From Frankiaceae bacterium (GTDB lineage: Bacteria > Actinomycetota > Actinomycetes > JAVEEB01): a stretch of 16,212 bases of DNA. Below are positions 6,245 through 13,972 of this stretch, piece after piece. Where the stretch lies: positions 1 through 16,212 of the forward strand of contig JAVEEB010000139.1 in NCBI GenBank assembly GCA_030840665.1. Direction: 5' to 3'. Position 1 is the stretch's first letter, and each line of letters begins with the position of its first letter. The notes beneath the pieces were generated by a model. That model saw only the letters and a program-made list of their open reading frames with translations. It did not search any database and was not told the DNA's origin. The translations under genes were made by a program, and so were the position numbers.

Positions 6245-7261
6245 ATGACTTTCCAGACAGCAAGTGTTCCCATCTCCACCCGGCCGGCCCGTCGTCGTCT
6301 TCGCGCGTTCGGTGGGACGGCAGTCGTCGCCGGCGTATCGGCCATCGTCTTCGTCGCCAGCGCGGACAGCGCCCACGCGGCCGTCTCCGCCGTTGGCCTT
6401 GGTACTGCAACGAGCTTCGCTGTCCTTGCCGGCGCCGGCATCACCAACACCGGCCCGACGACCGTGACCGGTGACCTCGGTACCTTCCCCACCACGACGT
6501 TCACGGGCGGCGGATCGGTCACCATCAACGGCACCAACCATGCCGGCGACGGCGTGGCCCAGGGCGCCAAGAACGATCTGACGACGGCCTACATCACGGC
6601 CGCCGGCGAGGGACCGACATCCCCCATCGCCGCTGACCTCGGCGGGCAGACACTCACCGCCGGCATCTACAACTCGGCCTCCTCCATCGGCCTCACGGGC
6701 GCTCTCACCCTCGACGCGGCGGGCAACCCGGACGCGGTGTTCGTCTTCCAGGCGGGATCCTCGCTGACCACCGCGTCAGGCAGCACCGTCAACCTGGTCA
6801 ACAGCGCTCAGGCCTGCAACGTTTTCTGGCAGGTCGGCAGCTCAGCGACCCTCGGCACCGGGTCGGCATTCCGGGGCACCATCCTCGCCCTGTCCGACAT
6901 CACCGTGACGACAGGTGCAACGGTGCAAGGACGTGTCCTGGCGCGTAACGGCGCCGTGACCCTCGACACGAACGTCATCACGCGGCCGTCCTGCGCAGCG
7001 CCGACGGCATCCGCCACGGCGACACCGACCGCGACACCGACCGCGACACCGACCGCAACGCCGACCGCAACTCCGGTCGTCACGCCCACCGTTTCTGCCA
7101 GCCAGGTCTCGGTGACGCCGGTTGGCGGCGTGCACACCGGCGACGGGTCGACCAGCCACTCGTCGTCGAGTCCGTACGGTGTTCTCGGTGGACTCGCGCT
7201 CGGAGCCGTCGGTGGCGTCACCCTCCTCGCGGCACAACGCCGCCGTTCAAGCCGCCGCTGA
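6245..7261 (+). CDS. Ice-binding-like adhesin (DUF3494) with cell-wall-sorting-like tail
   Basis: The 338-residue precursor starts at the ATG at 6245, preceded by GGAGG at 6234-6238. A long signal peptide with an Arg-rich start ends in ADSAHA, likely cut after Ala45. Residues about 47-250 match the DUF3494 beta-solenoid of ice-binding proteins: GLGTATSFAVLAGAGITNTG, then GDLGTFP, LGGQTLTAGIYNSASSIGLTGALTLDA, FVFQAGSSLTT, NVFWQVGSSATLGTGSAFRGTILA and GRVLARNGAVTLDTNVI. Cys191 and Cys250 could pair. A Thr-Ala-Thr-Pro repeat (257-277) forms a wall-spanning linker. The C-terminus has GVHTGDGS (295-302), a hydrophobic segment (311-330) and QRRRSSRR, the layout of a sortase signal without the LPXTG consensus. 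A class F sortase gene follows 15 bp later. Not all DUF3494 proteins bind ice; some act as surface adhesins, so activity is not proven. Confidence 0.93.
   Translation: MTFQTASVPISTRPARRRLRAFGGTAVVAGVSAIVFVASADSAHAAVSAVGLGTATSFAVLAGAGITNTGPTTVTGDLGTFPTTTFTGGGSVTINGTNHAGDGVAQGAKNDLTTAYITAAGEGPTSPIAADLGGQTLTAGIYNSASSIGLTGALTLDAAGNPDAVFVFQAGSSLTTASGSTVNLVNSAQACNVFWQVGSSATLGTGSAFRGTILALSDITVTTGATVQGRVLARNGAVTLDTNVITRPSCAAPTASATATPTATPTATPTATPTATPVVTPTVSASQVSVTPVGGVHTGDGSTSHSSSSPYGVLGGLALGAVGGVTLLAAQRRRSSRR
7019..7078 (+). repeat. Five 12-bp tandem repeats encoding Thr-Ala-Thr-Pro
   Basis: Three identical units of GCGACACCGACC (7019-7054) are followed by two diverged ones (7055-7066, 7067-7078). 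They encode the TATP linker of the ice-binding protein. Identical neighbouring units suggest recent slippage, and unit number may vary between strains. Confidence 0.85.
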
Positions 7262-7276
7262 CCCGTCACGCACTAC

Positions 7277-8023
7277 GTGCCGCTGATGCTTAGGCGCCTG
7301 CGCCGAATACCGAGCGAACGCCGCCTGCCCCCTCTCGTGATCGCGGGGTGGGCGGCGGTGCTCGTCGGCGGCTTGGTGGCCGCTGTTGCCGCCTTCACTC
7401 ACCCGGGCGACAGCGCCTCCCTCGGGATTGCTGCAACTCAGTCGCCAACGGCTGGTTGGCTCTCGCCTGCTGTGTCCACTACGCCGTCGACGTCGCGTGA
7501 CGCGTCGCCGGCCGCGCCGCAGACGCCGTCGACCGCCGGGACCGTCGGCCCGTTGACCCACCTCGCACGGTCCACGCCCGTGCGCGTGCGCATGCCGGCG
7601 ATAGGTGTCGACTCGTCGCTCATGCAACTGGGCTTACAGAAGGACGGATCGCTCGAGGTGCCGCCTACAGGATTCCCGGCCGGTTGGTTCACTGGCGGCC
7701 CCACGCCCGGCGAGCTCGGTCCCGCCGTCATCGCCGGTCACGTCGACTGGAACGGCCGTCCCGGAGTCTTCTACGACCTACGATCGACCCGCGTAGGTGA
7801 CGAAGTGGACGTTGTGCGCAAGGACGGCACGGTCGCCGCGTTTCGCGTGACACGAGTTGCCCAATACGCCAAGGACGCCTTCCCGACCGCGCTCGTCTAC
7901 GGGAACGTCGACCACGCGGCCCTGCGACTCATCACCTGCGGCGGCCAGTTCGACCGCACCGCGCGCAGCTACACCGACAACATCGTCGTGTTCGCCGATC
8001 TGATCACCTCACGCGCCGCGTAG
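7277..8023 (+). CDS. Class F sortase
   Basis: This 248-residue membrane-anchored transpeptidase has an Arg-rich N-terminus, one membrane helix (about 19-40) and a disordered Ser/Thr/Pro linker to about residue 95. The sortase domain follows, starting VRVRMPAIGVDSSLMQLGL. The catalytic residues are visible: His155 in VIAGHVDW, Cys221 in RLITCGGQFD, and Arg230 in the TARSYTDNIVVFA segment. These spacings fit actinobacterial class F enzymes. The gene begins 15 bp after the ice-binding-protein gene without a clear ribosome-binding site, so translational coupling is likely. GTG 7277 and ATG 7286 are both possible starts, the latter giving 245 residues. The obvious substrate is the preceding protein, attached to peptidoglycan or a pilus-like partner. 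Its 3' end overlaps the convergent kinase gene by 15 bp. Confidence 0.93.
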   Translation: MPLMLRRLRRIPSERRLPPLVIAGWAAVLVGGLVAAVAAFTHPGDSASLGIAATQSPTAGWLSPAVSTTPSTSRDASPAAPQTPSTAGTVGPLTHLARSTPVRVRMPAIGVDSSLMQLGLQKDGSLEVPPTGFPAGWFTGGPTPGELGPAVIAGHVDWNGRPGVFYDLRSTRVGDEVDVVRKDGTVAAFRVTRVAQYAKDAFPTALVYGNVDHAALRLITCGGQFDRTARSYTDNIVVFADLITSRAA

Positions 8024-9640
8024 CTCGCTCGGCAACAATCGTCCGGCCTCCCGTTCCAGCGTCGGGACCCCTGGGGCCAGCGGCAGGAGAACACGGAAAG
8101 TCGCTCCCTCGCCGAGCGCCGTATCGAGCTCGACGCGGCCGCCGTGCGCCGCCACCACCGCCTGCACGATGGACAGGCCGAGGCCGCTGCCGCCCTGATC
8201 CCTCGTACGCGATTCCTCAACACGGTAGAACCGCCCGAACACCAGGCCGGCATCCGCCGCGTCTATGCCGGGCCCGTCGTCGATGACCTCCAGCGAGGCC
8301 CAGTCGGCGCCGTCCTCCGACAACGTGGACAACTTCACGGTCACGGATGCGGTCGACGGCGTGTGTACCAAGGCATTTCGTACGAGATTCGTGATCACTT
8401 GGCGCAGCCGGACGGGATCGCCCATCGCGATGGGCGGTTCGTCGTCCGCGACCTCGATCTCGATGGAGCGCTCCGGCGCGAGCGCCTGCGCGTCGAGCAC
8501 GACGTCCGCGGCCACATCCACCAACGGCACCGGGACGAGCACGAGCGGGCGCTTTTCGTCCAGTCGAGCCAGCAACAGCAGGTCTTCGACGAGGGCGCGC
8601 ATGCGATCGGCCTCGCCTTCGATGCGCGCCATCACCCGCACCACCTCGTCCAGGTCGCGCACGCCGCCGCGCCCCACCAGATCGGCAAAGCCGTGGATCG
8701 AGGTCAGCGGCGTCCGCAGTTCGTGACTCGCGTCGGCGACGAACCGCCGCATCCGCTCTTCGGAACGGCGCGCATTGGTTTCCGACGACTGCCGTTCCGC
8801 AAACGCGCCTTCGATCTGTTGCAGCATCCCGTTGAGCGACGCGGACAACCGGCCGACTTCGGTCGTCGGGTGCGCGTCGTCGGGGAGGCGGCGCGTGAGA
8901 TCGCCGGCCGCAATGGCCTCGGCCGTGGTTTCGACATCCTCGAGAGGGCGGAGGCTGCGACGCACCAGGAAGCGGGCGACGAGAGCGACCGCGAGCAGGA
9001 GCACGAGCCCCACGATTCCCTCGAGTTTCGCGAGTCTGGCAATGGTTCCGTCGACGTTCCCGAGGCTCTGCGCGACCATCACGGAGCCGTCCCCGGATGT
9101 CAGTGGCGCGGCCAGGACGCGCCATTCGTCGGCGCCGCTGACGCCCTTGACCGTGAACGGTTTCCCGTCCAGCGCGCGGGCCTGGGCGACGGTCAATGCC
9201 GGAAGCGCGGGGGTGACCTCGCCCGACCGCAGCGGGTTACGCACCTCGTCGTACACGGAACCGTCCGGGTGCGAGAACTGCACGAGGAATGGACTCGGCG
9301 GGCCCAATGGCCGGGAGTTCGGCGTCGTACCCGCAGCGGTGCCGGCCCGCGGGGTCGTGCCAAGACGATTGGTGCCATCCGGCTGCGGATGTCCGCACGA
9401 TCGCTGATTCGGGCCCTGTACGACGACGCCGGAGCTCGAGGTGGTCAGCGTGCACTGCACGGCCTCGGTGACCACCGCCTTGAGCTGCTGGTCATCGACA
9501 GACACCAGGTAGCCGCGCAACAACGTCGAGGCGAGCAGACCCGCGCCCAGCAACGCCACGGTCACGAGCATGACCATGGCGGCGACGAGCTGCACGCGCA
9601 GCGGCGTACGACTGGACAGTTTGTACGACGAGCGCGTCAC
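8009..9640 (-). CDS. Sensor histidine kinase with HAMP domain (OmpR-system type)
   Basis: The product is 543 residues from a GTG at 9640 whose last two bases are shared with the TGA of the regulator gene (GTGA overlap). A longer frame back to 9778 runs inside the regulator and is unlikely. It has a membrane helix at about 15-42 and an extracytoplasmic domain at about 45-205, with Cys63 and Cys82 and a proline-rich stretch. A second helix (about 207-227) leads to HAMP (about 228-282). HisKA has RFVADASHELRTPLTSIHGF with His306. The ATPase domain has an N-box at Asn422 (RQVITNLVRNALVHTP), DDGPGID at 454-460, FGRFYRVEESRTRDQGGSGLGLSI and a final GATFRVLLPL. It is the partner of the OmpR-type regulator. 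The layout resembles mycobacterial TrcS/MprB-like kinases. The signal is not known. Confidence 0.96.
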   Translation of the reverse strand: MTRSSYKLSSRTPLRVQLVAAMVMLVTVALLGAGLLASTLLRGYLVSVDDQQLKAVVTEAVQCTLTTSSSGVVVQGPNQRSCGHPQPDGTNRLGTTPRAGTAAGTTPNSRPLGPPSPFLVQFSHPDGSVYDEVRNPLRSGEVTPALPALTVAQARALDGKPFTVKGVSGADEWRVLAAPLTSGDGSVMVAQSLGNVDGTIARLAKLEGIVGLVLLLAVALVARFLVRRSLRPLEDVETTAEAIAAGDLTRRLPDDAHPTTEVGRLSASLNGMLQQIEGAFAERQSSETNARRSEERMRRFVADASHELRTPLTSIHGFADLVGRGGVRDLDEVVRVMARIEGEADRMRALVEDLLLLARLDEKRPLVLVPVPLVDVAADVVLDAQALAPERSIEIEVADDEPPIAMGDPVRLRQVITNLVRNALVHTPSTASVTVKLSTLSEDGADWASLEVIDDGPGIDAADAGLVFGRFYRVEESRTRDQGGSGLGLSIVQAVVAAHGGRVELDTALGEGATFRVLLPLAPGVPTLEREAGRLLPSELRGA

Positions 9641-10344
9641 GGCCGTGGCACGCGCAACACGTAGCCCACGCCGCGCAGCGTGTGCAGCAGGCGCGGGTCG
9701 CCCGTGTCCACCTTGCGCCGCAGCATCGACATGTAGGACTCGACGATGTTGGCGTCGCCACCGAAGTCGTACTGCCACACGTGATCGAGGATCTGTGCCT
9801 TGCTGAGCACACGGCCCGGGTTGAGGAGGAAGTAACGCAGGAGCTTGAACTCCGTCGGCGACAACGTGACGCCTTCCCCGGCCTTGATGACTTCGTGCGT
9901 GTCGTCGTCGAGCTCGATGTCGGCGAACGTCAGGCTCGCGCTCTGGCTCGAGTCAGGGGCGCCGTGCCGCCGCAGCAACGCGCGTAGCCGGGCGACGAGC
10001 TCATCGAGGCTGAACGGCTTGGTGACGTAGTCGTCGCCCCCGAGGGTCAGGCCGGTGACCTTGTCGTCCGTGCCGTCGCGCGCGGTGAGGAACAGGACGG
10101 GCGCAACCATCCCGTCAGCACGCATCCGGCGCGTCATGTCGAAGCCGTTCATGATCGGCATCATCACGTCGACGACCAGCGCGTCCGGCTTGAACGTGCG
10201 CGCGACCTGCATCGCCTCCCGGCCATTGGTGGCGGTCGCGATCTCGAACCCCTCGTAACGCAGGCTCGCGCCGAGCAGTTCGAGGATGTTGGGCTCATCG
10301 TCGACGACGAGCAGCTTCGGCATGGGAACGGCAGCGGCGGTCAC
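9637..10344 (-). CDS. OmpR-family response regulator
   Basis: This 235-residue regulator has a receiver domain (10-125) with Asp15/Asp16, phosphoacceptor Asp59 (VVDVMMPIMNGFDM), Thr87 and Lys109. A winged helix follows (about 140-232): LSPTEFKLLRYFLLNPGRVLSKAQILDHVWQYDFGGDANIVESYMSMLRRKVD, then LLHTLRGVGYVLRV. The start is the GTG at 10344, supported by GAGGAG at 10351-10356; the ATG at 10323 has no ribosome-binding site and the receiver begins after it, so both would give a complete domain. It is expressed with the kinase downstream. The 189 bp upstream carry phased direct repeats of the kind OmpR-type regulators bind, and across it lies a divergent glycosyltransferase operon that it may control. 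Confidence 0.96.
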   Translation of the reverse strand: MTAAAVPMPKLLVVDDEPNILELLGASLRYEGFEIATATNGREAMQVARTFKPDALVVDVMMPIMNGFDMTRRMRADGMVAPVLFLTARDGTDDKVTGLTLGGDDYVTKPFSLDELVARLRALLRRHGAPDSSQSASLTFADIELDDDTHEVIKAGEGVTLSPTEFKLLRYFLLNPGRVLSKAQILDHVWQYDFGGDANIVESYMSMLRRKVDTGDPRLLHTLRGVGYVLRVPRP

Positions 10345-10406
10345 GGAGGTCTCCTCGTCGGGCGGAGCTTCATCCTCACAACCCCCACTGTGCCCTAACT
10401 GGAGCC

Positions 10407-10480
10407 TTCCTGGATGTTCCCTGAATCTAGCCAGTCGTGGCTCTCAGGCACGTTCAGGTGAACTGCAGGTCCTTTGCAGG
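10407..10480. promoter_or_regulatory. Helically phased direct-repeat array between regulator and glycosyltransferase genes
   Basis: Two repeats, TTCCTGGAT (10407-10415) and TCCCTGAAT (10418-10426), are spaced 11 bp apart. Then four copies of (T/G)CAGG begin at 10444, 10454, 10465 and 10476, with periods of 10, 11 and 11 bp, so all face one side of the helix. The first pair read on the minus strand is TTCAGGGAA and TCCAGGAAG, so both groups share a CAGG core in opposite orientation, each facing one of the divergent genes. A small inverted repeat, AGCCA-GTCG-TGGCT (10429-10442), sits between them. Tandem half-sites with 10-11 bp period are typical for OmpR/PhoB-type regulators. The adjacent regulator is the natural candidate binder; this is inference. 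Confidence 0.55.
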
Positions 10481-10533
10481 CGTTACGGATGCCCATGTTC
10501 GACGGTCGTCTTTCACGAGGACAGGAGAGGCAC

Positions 10534-11772
10534 ATGACCTCCATCGAGGCGACCGCCACACCCGGCTGGCCACCGGATCAACGAGCGGCCGCTCCGGTGC
10601 TCGACATCGTGATCCCTGTCTACAACGAAGAGGCCGACCTGGAGCCCTCGGTCCGCAGGCTGCACGCTCACCTGGTCTCCCGATTCCCGTACGCGGCCCG
10701 CATCACCATCGCGGACAACGCGAGCACCGACGGCACCTGGCGGATCGCGACGGCGTTGGCGCTCGAGTTCCCGATCGTGCGGGCCGTCCGACTGCCCGAG
10801 AAGGGTCGCGGCCGCGCGCTGCACGCCGTCTGGTCCGCCAGCGACGCGGACGTGCTCGCCTACATGGACGTCGACCTCTCGACCGATCTCAACGCCCTGC
10901 TGCCACTCGTGGCGCCCTTGCTGTCAGGTCATAGCGACGTTGCGATCGGCAGCCGGCTGACCCACTCGGCCCGCGTCGTCCGCGGTCCGCGCCGGGAGCT
11001 GATTTCCCGGTCGTACAACGCCGTATTGCACGCCACCCTCGCGACGCGCTTCACCGACGCGCAGTGCGGCTTCAAGGCCATCCGCCGCGACCGCGCGCAG
11101 TTGCTGCTGCCGCTGGTTCAGGACAACGCCTGGTTCTTCGACACGGAACTCCTCGTCCTCGCCGAACGCGCCGGCATGCGGATCTCCGAAGTGCCGGTCG
11201 ACTGGGTCGACGATGCGGACTCGCGGGTTGACCTCGTGTCGACCGCGCTGGCCGACCTCCGCGGTGTGGTGCGACTCATGCGCGGCCTCGCCTTCGGCAC
11301 CATCCCTGTCGAACGGATCCGCACCAAGGTCCAGGCCGAAGCCCCACGCCGGCTGTCGACGCAACTCCTGCGATTCGCCGCCGTTGGGGTGCTCAGCACC
11401 ATTGCCTACTTGATTTTGTACGTCGTGCTGCGCGGATCCATGTCGGCCCAGCTGGCCAATGTGACCGCCCTCGTCGTCACCGCGGTCGGCAACACGGCAC
11501 TCAACCGCAGCTGGACGTTCGGCGCCCGCCGGTCGGTCGGCGTCCTTCGATCGCAGCTGCAGGGATTCGTCGTCTTCGCCGTCGCGTGGGCGCTCACCGC
11601 CCTTGCCCTGGTGGCCGTCCATGCGATGGAAGCGACGCAGAGCCGGGCCGTAGAGGTCGTCGCCCTGATCGTCGCGAACCTTTTCGCCACCGTTCTGCGA
11701 TTCGTCGCCTTGCGTGGCTGGGTTTTCGGCTCCGCCGCCCGCCGCCCCGCCCTTGATCGGAGCGCCTCATGA
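10534..11772 (+). CDS. Polyprenyl-phosphate glycosyltransferase, GT2 domain fused to GtrA
   Basis: The 412-residue protein starts at the ATG at 10534, with AGGAGAGG at 10523-10530. An upstream frame to 10474 overlaps the repeat array and is unlikely. Residues about 22-250 are a GT2 domain of the dolichyl/undecaprenyl-phosphate mannose synthase type: DIVIPVYNEE, IADNASTDGTW, LPEKGRGRALHAVW, the metal-binding DxD in MDVDLSTDL (Asp112, Asp114), IGSRL, and CGFKAIRRD with WFFDTELL. Residues about 278-400 form a GtrA domain with four helices, ending in the TWVFG-like RGWVFGS. The enzyme probably moves a sugar from a nucleotide donor to polyprenyl phosphate, with GtrA aiding flipping or anchoring. 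Its ATGA overlap with the GT39 gene indicates one operon: lipid-linked sugar made here, used there. Confidence 0.94.
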   Translation: MTSIEATATPGWPPDQRAAAPVLDIVIPVYNEEADLEPSVRRLHAHLVSRFPYAARITIADNASTDGTWRIATALALEFPIVRAVRLPEKGRGRALHAVWSASDADVLAYMDVDLSTDLNALLPLVAPLLSGHSDVAIGSRLTHSARVVRGPRRELISRSYNAVLHATLATRFTDAQCGFKAIRRDRAQLLLPLVQDNAWFFDTELLVLAERAGMRISEVPVDWVDDADSRVDLVSTALADLRGVVRLMRGLAFGTIPVERIRTKVQAEAPRRLSTQLLRFAAVGVLSTIAYLILYVVLRGSMSAQLANVTALVVTAVGNTALNRSWTFGARRSVGVLRSQLQGFVVFAVAWALTALALVAVHAMEATQSRAVEVVALIVANLFATVLRFVALRGWVFGSAARRPALDRSAS

Positions 11773-13838
11773 CAACGCTGCTGACAGCCCACGACGGCGT
11801 CGCGGGCGACCACGTGTCGGACCCCGTTTCCGGACGACGATCCCCGCGTTGGTACCGGCCGTCATTGCTCGCTCTCCTGATCGTGACGGCGGCCCTCTAC
11901 CTCTGGGACCTCGGCGCTTCCGGCTGGGCGAACGCCTTCTACTCTGCCGCGGTGCAAGCCGGCGCAACCAGTTGGAAGGCGTTCTTCTTCGGCTCCTTCG
12001 ACGCGAGCAACGCGATCACGGTCGACAAGCCACCCGCATCCCTGTGGGTCATGGAATTGTCCGCTCGGGCATTCGGCGTCAACGCGTGGAGCATCCTCGT
12101 CCCGCAGGCACTACTCGGCGTGGCGAGCGTCGCGCTCCTCGTGGCGACGGTGCGCCGGCGATTCGGGGCCGCGGCCGGACTCATCGCGGGCGGCGTGCTC
12201 GCATTGACGCCGGTCGCCGTGCTGATGTTCCGCTTCAACAACCCCGACGCACTGCTGGTGACCCTGCTGATCGCCGCGACGTACGCCATGACGCGCGCAC
12301 TCGAGAAGGCGTCGACGCGCTGGATCCTGTTGGCCGGCTCCCTCATCGGATTCGCCTTCCTGGCAAAGATGTTGCAGGCCTTCCTCGTCGTGCCGGCGTT
12401 CTCCCTGGCATACCTCATCGCTGCCCCGACGACCCTGTGGCGGCGGGTACGGCAACTGCTGGCCGCGGGATTGGCGATGATCGCCTCCGCCGGTTGGTGG
12501 ATCGCCATCGTGTCGCTCGTGCCCGCCAGCTCACGGCCGTACATCGGCGGCTCACAGGGCAACAGCGTGCTCGAACTTGTCTGGGGCTACAACGGACTCG
12601 GACGTATCACCGGCAATGAGACCGGGAGCGTCACGGGCGGTGGCGGTGGCGCCGGCGGCAACCAATGGGGCACACCCGGCTGGAGCAGGATGTTCAGCGC
12701 CAGCATGGGCGGCCAGATCAGCTGGTTGCTGCCGGCCGCCCTGCTGCTGATCGTCGTGCTGGCGTTCGCGTTTCGCCGCCTGCCACGCACCTCCGGCAAG
12801 TCCGCTGCGGTCATCCTGTGGGGCGGCTGGCTGCTCGTGACCGGCGCAACCTTCAGCCTGATGAAGGGCATCATCCACGAGTACTACACGGTCGCCCTCG
12901 CTCCCGCGATCGGCGCACTGATCGGCATCGGCACTGTCACGCTCTGGCGGCACCGCGACATCCTCGCGGCCCGTGTGACCGCAGCGTTCCTGCTCGTCGT
13001 GACGGCCTGGTGGTCGGTCGTGCTCCTCGAGCGGTCGGCGGGCTGGCATCCCGCGCTGCGTACCGCCATCGTCATCGCCGCCACGGTGGCCTGCATCGGC
13101 ATTCTCGTGCCGGGCCGGCTGCCCCGGGCGGGCATCGCGATCGTGGCGGCTGCGATCGCCTTCACGACACTCGGCGGCAGCGCGGCGTACGCGCTCACGA
13201 CGGCCGACACTCCGCACGGCGGCAGCATCGTGACCGCCGGCCCGGCTGTCACCGGCGCGCGCGGCGGCCCGGGTGGCCGCGGCGGTGGCGGGGGCGGTCG
13301 CGCATTTCCGGGACGGGGCCCGGCGGGCGCCCAGGGAACCACCGGCGCTCCTGGCGCCGGCCTTCCACCGGCGACCCAGCCCGGTCAGGGCGGCGGGCCT
13401 CGCGGCGGCGGTGGCGGCGCTGGCGGTGGCGGCGGCCTCGGCGGACTGCTCGACGCGACAACGCCGTCGGCCGCCCTCCTCGACGTGCTGCGCGCGGGTG
13501 CCGCCGGGTACGACTGGCCCGCGGCGGCCGTGGGCTCGAATCAAGCTGCCGGCGTGCAGCTCGCGAGCGGGCTGCCCGTGATGGCGATCGGCGGCTTCAA
13601 CGGCAGCGACAACTCGCCGACGCTTGCCCAGTTCCAGCAATACGTCGCGGACGGCCGCGTGCACTACTTCCTGGCGAACGGCGGCGGCGGACGCGGGTTC
13701 GGCACGGCCAACGGCGGCTCGACGGCGAGCGCGGACATCTCGTCGTGGGTCGCCGCCAACTTCACCGCGACGACCGTGGGCGGCGTGACCGTGTATGACC
13801 TGACGGCACCGTCGGCGGCAGCCGGCGCAGGGGCGTGA
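11769..13838 (+). CDS. GT39-family membrane glycosyltransferase (YkcB/PMT-like)
   Basis: This 689-residue multi-spanning membrane protein has about 11-13 predicted helices. The first extracytoplasmic loop contains the family signature: WANAFYSAAVQAGATSWKAFFFGSFDASNAITVDKPPASLW, with catalytic-type acidic residues Asp78 and Asp86. An Asn-Glu-Thr-Gly loop with a Gly-rich insert (NETGSVTGGGGGAGGNQWG) is typical of actinobacterial members. A long Gly/Pro/Arg-rich linker (about 494-556) leads to a soluble C-terminal domain (about 560-680): YDWPAAAVGSNQAAGVQLASGLPVMAIGGF...YVADGRVHYFLANGG. These enzymes transfer sugars from polyprenyl-phosphate carriers to proteins or envelope polymers outside the membrane. 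A GGAG precedes the ATG, which overlaps the GT2 stop. The pair resembles the ykcC-ykcB arrangement of Bacillus. The linker DNA (about 13248-13445) is extremely G+C-rich. The acceptor is unknown. Confidence 0.93.
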   Translation: MTTLLTAHDGVAGDHVSDPVSGRRSPRWYRPSLLALLIVTAALYLWDLGASGWANAFYSAAVQAGATSWKAFFFGSFDASNAITVDKPPASLWVMELSARAFGVNAWSILVPQALLGVASVALLVATVRRRFGAAAGLIAGGVLALTPVAVLMFRFNNPDALLVTLLIAATYAMTRALEKASTRWILLAGSLIGFAFLAKMLQAFLVVPAFSLAYLIAAPTTLWRRVRQLLAAGLAMIASAGWWIAIVSLVPASSRPYIGGSQGNSVLELVWGYNGLGRITGNETGSVTGGGGGAGGNQWGTPGWSRMFSASMGGQISWLLPAALLLIVVLAFAFRRLPRTSGKSAAVILWGGWLLVTGATFSLMKGIIHEYYTVALAPAIGALIGIGTVTLWRHRDILAARVTAAFLLVVTAWWSVVLLERSAGWHPALRTAIVIAATVACIGILVPGRLPRAGIAIVAAAIAFTTLGGSAAYALTTADTPHGGSIVTAGPAVTGARGGPGGRGGGGGGRAFPGRGPAGAQGTTGAPGAGLPPATQPGQGGGPRGGGGGAGGGGGLGGLLDATTPSAALLDVLRAGAAGYDWPAAAVGSNQAAGVQLASGLPVMAIGGFNGSDNSPTLAQFQQYVADGRVHYFLANGGGGRGFGTANGGSTASADISSWVAANFTATTVGGVTVYDLTAPSAAAGAGA

Positions 13839-13913
13839 TGCAGCGCTGGACCGGTGCAGGGGAGTGATGCGGCCGCAGCCGGCGCAGGGGCGTGATGCAG
13901 CGCTGGACCGGTG
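13818..13913 (+). repeat. 39-bp perfect direct repeat spanning the GT39 stop codon
   Basis: Identical 39-bp copies lie at 13818-13856 and 13875-13913, 57 bp apart, which keeps the reading frame. Each contains the same TGA context (GGGGCGTGATGC). A partial third version with two changes lies between them (13856-13873). The first copy covers the true stop at 13836-13838, so the duplicated segment is a copy of the gene's 3' end. It looks like a slippage or unequal-exchange event. Confidence 0.9.
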
Positions 13914-13972
13914 TGGACCGGCACGACGCAGCAATGACCCTGCCAACGAGACGGTGAGCCCGACATGACGGA

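Noticed and set aside
7019-7078. Tandem repeats as a CRISPR array
   Set aside because: The repeats are 12 bp with no spacers and encode the TATP protein linker in frame.
8144-9664. 506-residue plus-strand open frame opposite the sensor kinase
   Set aside because: The minus-strand kinase shows every expected motif; the plus frame is Arg/His/Gln-rich and featureless, a known effect of high G+C codon use.
13836-13841. TGA followed by TGC as a programmed read-through or selenocysteine site
   Set aside because: No SECIS-like hairpin is evident, and the extension only repeats the gene's own tail; simple duplication explains it.
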